A stretch of 64,000 nt of DNA, taken from contig CDRNVI010000072.1 in the NCBI GenBank assembly GCA_977017575.1, positions 1 to 64,000 on the forward strand, given 5' to 3'. Positions 30,377 to 40,127 of this stretch are shown piece after piece. Within the stretch, counting starts at the first letter, position 1; every line of letters starts with the position of its first letter. The translations under genes were made by a program, and so were the position numbers. This stretch comes from Paramoeba atlantica (taxonomy: Eukaryota; Discosea). Below the pieces are notes generated by a model. It did no database searches. It had not been told where the DNA came from and saw only the letters and a program-made list of their open reading frames with translations.

Positions 30377-30658
30377 ATGACAACTGCAAAAGTATTAAAA
30401 TTGTATCGCTCGTCTTTGAAAGCGGCACGCGATTTCGTAGATTACAATTTTCGTGAATATGCGCTGCGTTCCGTGCGAAACCGATACCGTAGTAACCGTT
30501 CAGTCACGAATCCGCAACAGATTGAAGACCTGATCCGTGAAGGAGAGAAAAACTTGCAAATTCTTCGCCGACAAGTTCTTATAGGAAAGCTATACGCGTC
30601 TAACTCTGTATTTCTGTCTCGCAACTCTGAAAAATCGGACTCTGAAAAAGTGACTTAG
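30377..30658 (+). CDS. LYRM4: LYR-motif protein ISD11 (LYRM4)
   Basis: 93 residues, complete and intronless, the usual size for ISD11. Residues 9-11 give the LYR motif (KLYRSSLKAARDF), followed by FREYALRSVRNRYRSNRSV (family YxxRRIRDxFRxN), a Pro-Gln spacer and the signature NLQILRRQVLIGKLYA near residues 60-75, equal to human LGVIRRQVHIGQLYS. ISD11 binds and stabilises the cysteine desulfurase NFS1 together with acyl carrier protein in the mitochondrial iron-sulfur cluster machinery, so the organism should have such an organelle. As in other species there is no obvious cleaved targeting peptide. Neighbours are a GC-rich LRR gene and a SAP protein, functionally unrelated. Confidence 0.93.
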   Translation: MTTAKVLKLYRSSLKAARDFVDYNFREYALRSVRNRYRSNRSVTNPQQIEDLIREGEKNLQILRRQVLIGKLYASNSVFLSRNSEKSDSEKVT

Positions 30659-30862
30659 CCCTCATATTTGCTCCCTTTAGACAACTGTATATGGACGGAG
30701 TAGTTAGTATCTTTTGTGTACGTTCATTCTGGATGTGAAAATACATTGAATGTGTTTTTGAATTTTATGTCGTTGTAAAAACGGAAGTATTCTTTCAACT
30801 CTATCTAAAGCATACACACAAGTACCAGATCTTTCTTCATACATTTATACACCCATATTTTC

Positions 30863-31474
30863 ATGAAATCAGAAAAGAAATGTTCTCCATCCAATTCTTT
30901 ACCAAAAAAGCGATCCGTCTCTTTCGCTACTACCATACCTCAGCGCAATGAGTACGTAACCCTTAACCCCTCCAACGTATTTGGCACTTCTCTGTTTGAT
31001 TACAACATTGCTCGCAAGAAGGAAGAGGACGAAATTGTGAAACGAAGAATTTTACGTGGATCCCACAGTTTTCACACATCCTTACCCCTCGAAACTCTAA
31101 AATCGGCTCCAATCCAAAACGACGGGAGCAATAAAATAATAAAAAAAAGCAGCAAGCGTAAAAAGGGTGGGAATCCCTTTATCGATGTAAAAGATTTGAA
31201 GGCTACGAAAACCAATGCTAAGAGAACTAAAATCCAAGACATATCGAATTGTGAAGACAAATTGATATTCCCTGCCGTGCTAGAAGAAGACTCCACTCAC
31301 ATTCCGATCACTTCTCAGCAAGTGTTTCACCCTTTTCAGATTCCTACCGCTTTAGACACAAACTGGCTTACGGTTCTGGAGCTAAAGCGGGAACTCTCGA
31401 CAAGAGCGCTTCCTGTTTTCGGGAATAAAGCTTCTCTAAGGAAAAGATTAGAAAAAGCACTTAAGGAGTCGTGA
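30863..31474 (+). CDS. SAP-domain protein, basic
   Basis: 203 residues, intronless. The first 165 residues are basic and low in known motifs, with nuclear-localisation-like clusters (IIKKSSKRKKGG; KTNAKRTKIQD). The C-terminus (about residues 168-201) is a SAP motif: WLTVLELKRELSTRALPVFG followed by NKASLRKRLEKAL, with the LK.EL...GLP..G.K..L..RL pattern. SAP domains bind A/T-rich DNA and occur in nuclear proteins for chromatin, repair or RNA processing. The rest gives no clue to the specific role. Spacing to LYRM4 is about 200 bp, both on the plus strand, with independent promoters likely. Confidence 0.75.
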   Translation: MKSEKKCSPSNSLPKKRSVSFATTIPQRNEYVTLNPSNVFGTSLFDYNIARKKEEDEIVKRRILRGSHSFHTSLPLETLKSAPIQNDGSNKIIKKSSKRKKGGNPFIDVKDLKATKTNAKRTKIQDISNCEDKLIFPAVLEEDSTHIPITSQQVFHPFQIPTALDTNWLTVLELKRELSTRALPVFGNKASLRKRLEKALKES

Positions 31475-31572
31475 ATGGCAAAAAGGGGTCATTAGTCCAC
31501 TCGATCGGTCTTCAATTTGATATTTCGTTCAAATTGATAAAAATATCTTTATGAAAACGCATCTTTAAAATA

Positions 31573-32113
31573 CCGTGGAAACATTAATTAAGAGACACAT
31601 TAAATAAGGGAACACTAAATAAGGGAATAATTATTTTTTGTCGATTTTTGTCATTTTCAGACAATTAATAATTAATAATTATTTTTTCCACCCATGGCCC
31701 AGGCACCCCCAAACCCTGCTGAGCGCGCATAGCAATATTTCAGAGTTTAGGTGAAAAAAACGAAATATGCAACCGAAACGTTCTAATACGTGAAGTATCC
31801 ACTTATTAACACACTTTCTCGAATTTTCACTTGTTATCACACAATTCGCTTATTATCACACCTTATTATTATCAAAAAGGTGTGATAATGGGTGTGATAA
31901 TGTGATAATGGGTGTGATAATAAGGTGTGATCAAAACGGTGTGATAATGGGTGGTCCCCCCTCTACTTATCTCGTCATCTTTGGCTATTTTCAACTTGAT
32001 TCCCGCAAAACAATTAAGGGAACATAAAATAAGGGAACACTAATTAAGGGAATAATTTTTTTTGAAAACCATTTTCCCTTAATTAGTGTAATTCTTAATT
32101 AAAGTTTCCACGG
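31573..32113. mobile_element. 541-bp TA-flanked element with iterated ends
   Basis: Ends CCGTGGAAACATTAATTAAG and near-complement (AATTAAAGTTTCCACGG), TA outside (31571-31572, 32114-32115). About 16-bp units AAATAAGGGAACACTA repeat near both ends. Inside, 31800-31957 holds inverted arrays of GGTGTGATAATGG-type units, apparently another iterated element nested in the first. No gene. Confidence 0.75.
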
Positions 32114-32295
32114 TATGTATTTTTAAAATGATCTTTCATCTATTTTCTCTCACTCTCTTGATTTAATAAAAACTAGTGATTAGTTTTGTACAAACACATA
32201 TACCAAAATCTCATTATCTCTTTATTCTTTATTTCAAAGGTCCTTTTCTTTAATCCTTCTCCTCACACAACAAACACAACCGCACCGTCCGTTTC

Positions 32296-33399
32296 ATGGC
32301 ACATTTTTCAAACCTCCCTATTCCCGAAAAATCGTTTCCTGCGCAAGAGGCAAAACCTTTGCCTCCTTGTTTCACCTTTTCTTTTTGTTCTTCAACAACA
32401 ACAGCAACGACTAAAAAACAATCTTTTAAAACGCAACCCACAAAACATATTCAGTGGTCACACAAACTGATTGGGAGCTCGACTGAAAAATTGCTGCCAT
32501 CGCCGATTCACAAATCGCGCCTCTGGTGGGCACAAAAACAAAAAATTTGCTCTCGTCCTCAATCTGCAATTATTCCTTTAGCGGGTACAAAAGGCATCGT
32601 TCTTCGCTGTCCTGTTGGGGGAAGTGTCACGCTTTCCTTTGCCGCGCTCTCCCGTGATTTTTGTGACGAATGGATAAACGAAAGTCAACCGAATGTGAGG
32701 GGAGCGAAATCTCGGCGAACGCAAGTCGTAGAACTCGAACGAAGTCCCGTTTTAGCAAAAACACAAAAAACCAAAGGCTTCCCGGTTTCACCATTTTTTT
32801 CACCGGAAAAGACAAGTCCCCAACAGGACACACACAGAAATACAAAATATAGGACTGGACGCAAAGTGCGACTTATGATTTCACCTCTTTCTTCATTTTC
32901 GTCCAACGCATCACTTGAAGCGTACAACACAGCATCCTTTTCAAAACACGGCCATCGAGAAGAAACACAATCGAATTTTTCGTCTTCTTCGGACAGCTTT
33001 TCACCGGATGGGCGGGATTCTTTTTTTCGCCCACCTTCTTCTTTTTTTTCTTTTTCTTCTTCTTCTTCATGTTCTTCAGTACCTCGTTCTTTTACTCTCG
33101 CTACCTTAACGGCACAACGCCCAAGCCAAGGCTTGTCTTTTTGCCTACCCCCAGGGTCGTATTCGGTGTATGGCATAAAATACGACGAGAGGAATCCGAG
33201 TCCAAACTCTGATTCTTCTTCTCGAGCTTTCGGTTCTCTAGAACGTTTCAAAAATAAAGAAAACTCGAAAATGGATTTTCGGGATTTCATAAAAACTAAA
33301 AGGAGAAGAAAACAACAAAAGGAAGAAAGCAGAGATTTCTCTTTTTCTGGTGTTTATCTTCAATGGAAACAGAAAGGTATTCGGGTGTATAATGCGTGA
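32296..33399 (+). CDS. Ser-rich protein of unknown function
   Basis: 367 residues, intronless. The start ATG at 32296 is preceded by an A/C-rich leader like those of neighbouring genes. Composition is rich in Ser, Thr and basic residues, with a poly-Ser tract near residues 230-275 (SFFSFSSSSSCSSVPRSF) and a basic stretch near residue 335 (FIKTKRRRKQQKEE). It has no domain I recognise and no membrane segment. The near-continuous opposite frame (33290-32685) is a shadow of the same low-complexity DNA. Its placement in the gene island and length argue for a real gene; the function is unknown. Confidence 0.6.
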   Translation: MAHFSNLPIPEKSFPAQEAKPLPPCFTFSFCSSTTTATTKKQSFKTQPTKHIQWSHKLIGSSTEKLLPSPIHKSRLWWAQKQKICSRPQSAIIPLAGTKGIVLRCPVGGSVTLSFAALSRDFCDEWINESQPNVRGAKSRRTQVVELERSPVLAKTQKTKGFPVSPFFSPEKTSPQQDTHRNTKYRTGRKVRLMISPLSSFSSNASLEAYNTASFSKHGHREETQSNFSSSSDSFSPDGRDSFFRPPSSFFSFSSSSSCSSVPRSFTLATLTAQRPSQGLSFCLPPGSYSVYGIKYDERNPSPNSDSSSRAFGSLERFKNKENSKMDFRDFIKTKRRRKQQKEESRDFSFSGVYLQWKQKGIRVYNA

Positions 33400-33849
33400 G
33401 CGTTGAGTGTTTACTCTTTATAAACGCAAGTAAACTAATGAATGATATGAACTTACTTTTCGCATGCATCTATCTACGGAGTCAGAGTATACAGCATATT
33501 ATATTTGTGAGTGGCATTTGATTGCACGTTACTCCGATGACAGTCCTGTAGATATGCAACGTCCTGTAGCATGACAATAGTATGGCTCATTGGCTGGTAG
33601 ATTTGGTGTTAGATTCTTCTATAGAGGATGTGCGGTGATCCTTTTATGCATTTATGTATGTGCTTATGTGCTTCTTATTTATTCCCTATAGTAAATTTCT
33701 TGCGCTTTATTTTGTTGCCATTGCTCGCGCTTAAACTTATGGTTCGAATCACTATAATCACTGTCTGAATTACTTCACAATTTTTTACGAGCACTGTAAG
33801 TAGTTCTTAGACGTGGTTATGCATGTATGTTATTCTAAAACTATCTACG
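33400..33849. other. No gene seen; intergenic
   Basis: A/T-rich DNA between the Ser-rich gene and the next LRR gene, with no element ends recognised. Confidence 0.4.
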
Positions 33850-34701
33850 ATGTTTGCACCTCAAATGCAGTTAGCAGATACGCAGCAGTCGCAGAATACA
33901 CGACAGAGACATGATGGAACTTCTTTGTTGTCTGTAGCACGGGGAAACCTATCAGAAGCCACAACACCCGTTGTTTGTCTCGGTAAGGTTCGAGGATCGA
34001 GTTTACCACAGGAATATGAACTTGCACGATTGATTGCAGATGTTAGAAATTCACATTCCTCCTGGAATGTTTCAATAGCTGCGTGCAAATGGCAAGGTGT
34101 GACGTGTGATGAAGAATTACGCGTCACACAAATTTACTGGACAAAGAGACTTTGGAATGAATATTTGACTTACGTAAAAGTAAATTTAAAGCCTCTTGCA
34201 GGACCCCTTCACTGGCATTATTTGCCCCGTACACTGCTTCGTTTTTCTGTTGCGTCTAATAAGCTCATAGGAACAGTTCCGCTTGATTCGTTGCCTCCGG
34301 ACCTTTTGTTCTTTTACGCATCCGACAATACGTTTACTGGTGAATTAAACTTGACAAGCTTGCCGTTAACGTTGAAGGGACTGAGTCTTAAAGCTAACAT
34401 GTTTGAAGGATGTGTGGACTTTACTCAGCTACCACCGAACCTAACATTCTTGACCGTTTCTGGCAACGAACTTTCCGGAATCGTTGACTTATCTTCTTTG
34501 CCGGACACGATGTTCGAACTTGATTTGTCCAACAATCAATTCGAGGGTCCAATAGTATTGGGAGAAATCCCTTCAAGATTAGAGATGCTAAAACTTGAGA
34601 ATAATGCAAAACTTTGCGGTGAGATTGATGTGGGCTCTTTTGATGAGAAAGACATAGTCATAGAATACAGCCAGACCAATATCAGAGCTAAAATGATTTG
34701 A
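33850..34701 (+). CDS. LRR family protein 3
   Basis: 283 residues from the ATG at 33850 (MFAPQMQLADTQQ); an in-frame ATG at 33823 adds nine. The N-terminal block reads LGKVRGSSLPQEYELARLIA, then HSSWNVSIAACKWQGVTCD. After RVTQIYWTK about 15-18 extra residues (EYLTYVKVNLKPLAG) occur that other members lack. Seven or so repeats follow (LKGLSLKANMFEGCVDFTQL, MFELDLSNNQFEGPIVLG), ending IVIEYSQTNIRAKMI, where relatives also end with a short T.I/T.IR tail. No signal peptide or membrane anchor seen. Confidence 0.85.
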   Translation: MFAPQMQLADTQQSQNTRQRHDGTSLLSVARGNLSEATTPVVCLGKVRGSSLPQEYELARLIADVRNSHSSWNVSIAACKWQGVTCDEELRVTQIYWTKRLWNEYLTYVKVNLKPLAGPLHWHYLPRTLLRFSVASNKLIGTVPLDSLPPDLLFFYASDNTFTGELNLTSLPLTLKGLSLKANMFEGCVDFTQLPPNLTFLTVSGNELSGIVDLSSLPDTMFELDLSNNQFEGPIVLGEIPSRLEMLKLENNAKLCGEIDVGSFDEKDIVIEYSQTNIRAKMI

Positions 34702-34849
34702 CTTACTTGGCGAACCGTATAAATCGCACAGAATGCCGACATATGGTAAATTTCCCCTAAATTGGTGAAAAAGAGATGTTCAATTCAATTAAAGTCGTCA
34801 TAAGCTTTACAAAATCTATTCACACGGCGCTCGGGAATGAAAAAACAGA

Positions 34850-35020
34850 CAGGGTAAAGTGGACGATGGAGATACCAGTAGTGTAGGTGCGGCTGTTTCG
34901 CACAGGATAAACGGCATCTCCACCTTTTTAGGTGCCTGTCTTCATGCTATAAGGGAGATTTTTTCTGTGGGAAACTTCCGCACCTACACTATTGGTATCT
35001 CCCTCGTCCACTTTACCCTG
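34850..35020. repeat. Hairpin family B, copy 3
   Basis: Arms CAGGGTAAAGTGGACGATGG..GATACC and complement, with a second stem GTAGTGTAGGTGCGG. It shares the G..GAGGGAGATAC core of family B, but its inner stem sequence differs from copies 1, 2 and 4. Confidence 0.75.
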
Positions 35021-35585
35021 GGTTACAAAGTAAAAACACATTCCCTAGGACTCCTTACATCTTCCCACGCGAGGAAGTCGTCGTCGCACGGCGAAAAGAC
35101 AGAGGGCTCCGCTTTCTTCTTTTTGCCTTGCGCCTCCTCCTTCCTCCAAGGTCTTGCGTACCACAAACTTCCAGTTGAAAAAAGCAATTGGGGTTTTCAA
35201 ATCACTTCCGAAGAAGGTAGTCTCAAGCCGTCCAAAAGGTACGTTTATCTTTCTTAAAACTATCAGTTTATGGTGTTGTCCTTGATTCTTTGCGAAAAAA
35301 CTATTTCCGGAAACTTTTTCGTCGGGTCAAACTTATTAATATACGATAGCGAGGGAGTAGTATCTCCCTCAATAAGCAATTTATGGTTCATGCAATATTT
35401 CTTGACTCTCCCCGTCATCGGCTCTGCGTCGTTTTCCCAATCGCACGCCCTTCTTATTGATTTCGTATATCACCGGTATCGCTTTATTCATTTATCTTTC
35501 CCTAAGCACTGTACTTGTTCGCTTCCTCCTCTTCTCTTTCTGTGGTTTTTCTTTATGAATATATGTACCTTTTCTCCTTTGCCTC
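35021..35585. other. No gene seen; B-like fragment near 35348
   Basis: Contains GCGAGGGAGTAGTATCTCCC at about 35349-35370, a collapsed remnant of a family B hairpin. Otherwise no motif. Confidence 0.4.
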
Positions 35586-36992
35586 ATGATTCTACAATCT
35601 ACATCCTGTGCTGACACGTCTGCCTCAAGACGTGGTAAAATAGCAAACGTTGCATTCCCCCCTGAGCTGCAAGTACTGCGGTTCCTCTCAGGTGTGACCA
35701 ATCCACACAGTGCTTGGGTCCCGTCTGTCCCCCTCGAACTGTGGGGGGGCGTTGTGGTTGACGGCGACAGAAAACTTTACGGATTCGAATTTATAGACTC
35801 GCTCGACCTAGAAGGCACATTGAATTGGCAACATTTTCCAGACAAGCTTGAAAGTTGTAACTACTCGCTTACCATGTAAGCGAGTCCCCCCATACAGCTC
35901 TCTCTCATTTCGACCTACCTGGCATGCGACGCCCTCCAACGTGGCTAGCCGATAATGACGGTATGCTACGTCCGGATGGGTGGGTAAAGCTAAGGGACGG
36001 GAAAGAGTTCATTATTGAACTAATTTGCCCATGGGAGGAGAATATGCAGGTCGCGCACGAGCGGAAAATTCTGAAATACCACCACCTGTGGCATACGCGA
36101 AAAGAAAATCATCCCGAAACATACCTATTCGCCCTAGAGATTGGGGCTCGCGGAAGTCTCCAAGACTCGACGAGTAAATTAGACATGCTCTTCTGCGAGG
36201 AAATAAAGCTTGCGAAAGAGTGTCGCTAACACTTGGTGACGAGAGCATTTAGGGGGAGTTTCACTATATACCAAAATCGGGACCGCGCAAACTGGAACCC
36301 CATGGATGTTTGTATTTCGGATGAGTAAACGGGAATAGCCAAACACGTCGTATGCGTGTACGGGATCATATATTGTGTGATCCCAGGCTATTTGACTTAA
36401 TCTCTACAGTATAACTGTATGAATCCTTCTTCTTTTCTACACAAGTCTGACGGGTGCCGTGCAGTGTGGTTCTCTCCCTTCTTGCTTAGTCACACTTGAA
36501 TTAGCAAACAACAACTTTTCTGGGCCTCTGCCTTCGGGCTCTAATCCCCTTCCAGAACGTTTTCATACCTTTGATCTTTATTCAAATCGCTTTTCAGGTC
36601 CAGTTGATCTGGAAGCTCTGCCGCAAGAGATCAAGTTATTCTCTTTTTCCATGAATCGTATAATTGGGGAGCTTGACTTGACCCTACTGCCTCCTGTTCT
36701 TGAAACTCTTTATGCTTACGAAAACAATTTGGAAGGTGTCGCCGACCTTACATGTCTTCCGAAAACAATCGAGGATTTAGTTTTACGCGGCAATTCTTTT
36801 TCTGGAACCATCGATTTAACATGCTTGCCGGCAGGTATGGAAGAATTAGATCTCAGCCATAATGAATTTTCCGGCGTTGTTCGCTGGGCAGACCTTCCCC
36901 CCGCTCTTTACTATATTTATTTAGATGGAAACAAGATTACTGCTGCCGATCCTAACCCTCATCCAGATGCCATAAGAATTTCTCTATGGTAG
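35586..36992 (+). pseudogene. LRR family gene 4, split by an insertion
   Basis: The 5' part (35586-35860) reads RRGKIANVAFPPELQVLRFL and EGTLNWQHFPDKLES; the conserved C.W.G..C has become LELWGGVVVDG, without either Cys. The LRR frame stops in inserted DNA and resumes near 36440 as LTGAVQCGSLPSCLVTLELA, followed by about six good repeats (MEELDLSHNEFSGVVRWADL) to the stop at 36992. About 0.57 kb of foreign DNA thus interrupts the second repeat. Probably dead, although the 3' half could still be read from an internal start. Confidence 0.8.
35924..36229 (+). pseudogene. Restriction-like endonuclease fragment inside the LRR pseudogene
   Basis: 101 codons: LRPDGWVKLRDGKEFIIELI then CPWEENMQVAHERKILKY, matching the RPD..V..D....II..D/E..CP.E pattern of LINE-type PD-(D/E)XK endonucleases, with E, K and Y in the expected downstream helix. 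It lies wholly in the insertion, so it is best read as the 3' end of a LINE. It differs in wording from the endonuclease at 14304-14897, indicating another LINE family. Confidence 0.6.
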
Positions 36993-37221
36993 CGGTTGTT
37001 TTAGTGGGGCGAAGTTCCCATAAAGCATCCATACCCTAAATCATTGGCATGTACCGTTCCTTTTTTGTGCAACATTTAAGTTTTCACGAGATATGAAATC
37101 ACGTCTTTAAACTCGTATCATTCTGTTGTAACGGGCAGATGTAAATCTAACTTGCATCACCACATAAACTCAATCGAATTCGTTTTTCTTTCGTGCCTTC
37201 GTTCTTTCTTTCACCAAACAC

Positions 37222-39588
37222 ATGTCATATACGAATTGGCAGCGCTCCCTGCGCGAACCTATCTTCCTTCAAAACACAATAAAGAAAAACGTTTACCCCT
37301 CCAGCGACACGACGCTTCCCCCCATCGCACCCTATCCTCTATCCTTCAAAAACAAAAGTCGTGCTCCCTCTTCCTCAAAACAAAATCTTTGTCTACATGT
37401 CACAACCCGTGACATTCCTTCACACGCTACGAATCGCTCATCCGTTTCTTCCTCTCCTTCCCCACGGTCGTGTGTAAAACGTAAATCGTTCTCTCCACAA
37501 CACAACCCCTCTCGAAATCGAAATTTTAGAAAGTTCGAGAGCATTCAAAAGTTGGCATCCCCCGAGACGTGCGACCATGAGGTCTTGTCCCCTTCTTCTT
37601 CTTCCTCTTCTTTTCGGTCGAATACAAAGTTAAATGCGCGAACCTCTAAAGTCTCTTTAAAGACTTTAGAGACTTCACTTTCTTTTGTCTCTTTTTTACG
37701 TTACGGTCTAAAAGAGTATTCAAAAGGGCTGAAAATGGGAAAAACTTTTTTGAGGAATAAAGAGACGTCTGGAGTGCACGCTTCTTGGAGCGGTTCCCAT
37801 TCTTCGCAGCCTTCTTCTTCTTCTTGTGAAAGGGGAAAAGGGATTTCAATGCATGAAAAGGATCATGTTTTGGTTTTTTCCTATCAAGAGGTCCAAGAGG
37901 ATTGTAGGATTAATAACCCTAAAGGGAGTGAAACAATTTCGTATACTCAAGAAGGGGAGAGCAAGAAGGAAAAGAGGGATTTTCAAGAATGGAAGAGCAA
38001 GAATGAAAGTGTGGATTTTCTAGAACGCAAGTTCGAAAATGAAAATAGACCTTTTCAAGAAAAAGAACATTTTAACATCCAAAACGCGGAATCTCATGCT
38101 GCAGACAAGAACCCTCAACCCCCAAATCTCTCCAAAACCATCGCTTTATGTTCTCCACAATCCCACAACGCTACGGTTGTAAAAGACGAGGCTAATAGGC
38201 CAATTACCGGCTCTCCCTGCACGTCTTTTCATTCTGTAAAGAAGGCATCGAATGTCGTAAAAAATTCAAATCACAACTCTTCTCTCCTTTCCTTCACCTC
38301 TCACGCTCCTTATCTTTTTCAAAAAATCCATCGCCTTTTTGGTTGGGACTTGGAGGAAATTTGCACTCAACTTTTTCACCCGATTTGGGAAAACACAAAA
38401 ACACCGGGAAAATCAAAAGCTCGGATTTATTACGCTGGAGCGCACTGGGTAGTAAAAACGGTGACTGAAAACGAGCAGAGCTTTCTGTGTCGCTTGTTAC
38501 CACATTATGTACGTTATGTCGAGGCTCATCCGAATACAAGGCTTCCGATATTCGTTGGGCATTTTTCGGTGAGTTATGATGCAAGTCTTACGAAACATGA
38601 AAACGCAAAGTCATTTTTTGGAAGCTTATTCGATAAGAAACTGTGTTGTAATTCATCTTGTAGAACAACACGAACCGCGCATGTTGTGGTCATGCGAACG
38701 GTTTTTGAATCCAGTCTTCCGCTCTTCTGTGTGTATGATTTAAAAGGAAGTACAACCGGTCGAAGCTATGGGGTACGGAAAGACAAAGATGTGGGGATAA
38801 AAAAAGAGAGCCACAAAAACTCTCTTTTTGTAACGGAGAATACGAGAATCGGATTATCTCCTTCTCATGCCTCTCTTTCTCTTTCTTCCGCTACAGATCT
38901 GAACGAAAAAGAATTTTTTAGTAAACCTCGAGATGCATCAACTCTTGCAGCCCTTCTTTCTGTGCAATCTTTTAAAAAACCTTTCTTTCTAGACGCCCAA
39001 CTTGCGTCTTCTTCTTTGCCCTCTCCTCCCATGTTTTACGATTCCGATCTTCTACCCACCATGAAAGTCCATTTAGCTCTCGAAGACAGTGAGCTTGTGA
39101 TCTCGCAAATCCAAAAGGACTGCAATTTTCTGCAATCGTTTTCGGTCATGGATTACAGTCTTCTGTTGGGCGTCAGTCGAATTTTCGATACTCATTCACA
39201 TTCTTCTTCACAGAAAACAGAGACTGGACCTAAAGAGTTATCGAAAGGAGAAAATTCTGTTTTGGATAGCACAAAGCGCAGGGCTTCAACCTCCTTTCGA
39301 AATTTACGCAATGGCATGAGGGAAATCGATGTGAATTCTGCTTTGTCTCATGCCATGATCAATGGAATTTGCTCCCCTCCACTTCGCTCCAGTGAGGGAC
39401 ATCTCTATTATGAGATCTACTTTTTTCGAATGATTGATGTTTTACAACAATATACCCTTCGAAAAAAGTTGGAGCATTTCTTTAGAGGAATGTGCTATGG
39501 GTTTCATTCCATCAGTGCAGTTCCGCCGGCCGCGTACGCGAAACGTTTTCAGAAATTAATGAAGCGTACTTTTGCGTGCCAAACGTGA
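37222..39588 (+). CDS. Phosphatidylinositol phosphate kinase (PIPK family)
   Basis: 788 residues, intronless. The first ~360 residues are a Ser/Lys-rich low-complexity region. The kinase core spans about 362-788: WVVKTVTENEQSFLCRLLPH (ATP-binding Lys), VVVMRTVFESSLPLFCVYDL then KGSTTGRSYG (family YDLKGSTxGR, near 505), DCNFLQSFSVMDYSLLLGVS (catalytic region, near 642), YFFRMIDVLQQYTLRKKLEH (IDxLQxYxxxKKxEH, near 736) and VPPAAYAKRFQKLM at the end. Such enzymes phosphorylate PI4P or PI5P to PI(4,5)P2 at membranes. Type I or II cannot be told by eye. An insertion of about 70 low-complexity residues lies between KGST and MDYS. No MORN repeats are present. Its upstream leader is pyrimidine-rich and ends CACATG. 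Confidence 0.92.
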   Translation: MSYTNWQRSLREPIFLQNTIKKNVYPSSDTTLPPIAPYPLSFKNKSRAPSSSKQNLCLHVTTRDIPSHATNRSSVSSSPSPRSCVKRKSFSPQHNPSRNRNFRKFESIQKLASPETCDHEVLSPSSSSSSFRSNTKLNARTSKVSLKTLETSLSFVSFLRYGLKEYSKGLKMGKTFLRNKETSGVHASWSGSHSSQPSSSSCERGKGISMHEKDHVLVFSYQEVQEDCRINNPKGSETISYTQEGESKKEKRDFQEWKSKNESVDFLERKFENENRPFQEKEHFNIQNAESHAADKNPQPPNLSKTIALCSPQSHNATVVKDEANRPITGSPCTSFHSVKKASNVVKNSNHNSSLLSFTSHAPYLFQKIHRLFGWDLEEICTQLFHPIWENTKTPGKSKARIYYAGAHWVVKTVTENEQSFLCRLLPHYVRYVEAHPNTRLPIFVGHFSVSYDASLTKHENAKSFFGSLFDKKLCCNSSCRTTRTAHVVVMRTVFESSLPLFCVYDLKGSTTGRSYGVRKDKDVGIKKESHKNSLFVTENTRIGLSPSHASLSLSSATDLNEKEFFSKPRDASTLAALLSVQSFKKPFFLDAQLASSSLPSPPMFYDSDLLPTMKVHLALEDSELVISQIQKDCNFLQSFSVMDYSLLLGVSRIFDTHSHSSSQKTETGPKELSKGENSVLDSTKRRASTSFRNLRNGMREIDVNSALSHAMINGICSPPLRSSEGHLYYEIYFFRMIDVLQQYTLRKKLEHFFRGMCYGFHSISAVPPAAYAKRFQKLMKRTFACQT

Positions 39589-39619
39589 ATTTCACAGATA
39601 AACTGTTTATCTAATCCAG

Positions 39620-39922
39620 ATGTATGTTCTCCAGACTGGAAAACACAACCTCACGCGTTTACCCTCCACCATGGAACATTTGAGTGTCTCGAACAATCGT
39701 TTTACGGGCCCTCTTGACTTACAACATTTGTCTCCATCTCTCAAGTCTCTCCAGTGTGCTTTTAATGATTTCAGCGGCCGAGTAATGTTTGATTCTCTTC
39801 CTGTAGGCTTGCACCATCTGACTTTGGGACATAATTCTAATCTTCGTGGTGATGGTTCAAAGATCCCGGTCCTCCCTATGGGTGTGGATGTGTCCAGTAC
39901 AAAGATATCCATGAAACATTAA
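39620..39922 (+). pseudogene. LRR family fragment (3' end)
   Basis: 100 codons beginning 32 bp after the kinase stop: LTRLPSTMEHLSVSNNRFTG, LKSLQCAFNDFSGRV, and a terminal VDVSSTKISMKH like the tails of full-length members. The N-terminal block is missing, so this is the truncated tail of a former family copy, joined directly to the kinase gene's 3' flank. Confidence 0.75.
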
Positions 39923-40127
39923 CAGGTACTTAAGCGCTGAATCCAAAAAGCATACAAAAGATAACGTTACATTTGACAAGTGCTCTTTTAATCTCTTAAA
40001 GAACTTTTTTTCCACTTGTCTTTGTAAACATTTTTCTCATCTTTTACCGTAATATCCGTACATTGTAATATTTATACTTTTTTTAGCGTTTCACTTCTAT
40101 TCTCTTACTGATTTCAATTCTGCCTTC

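Noticed and set aside
32685-33290. 201-codon minus-strand frame opposite the Ser-rich gene
   Set aside because: Glu/Lys-rich mirror of Ser/Phe codons (TTC/TCT runs) on the plus strand; the plus-strand frame is longer and has a better start context.
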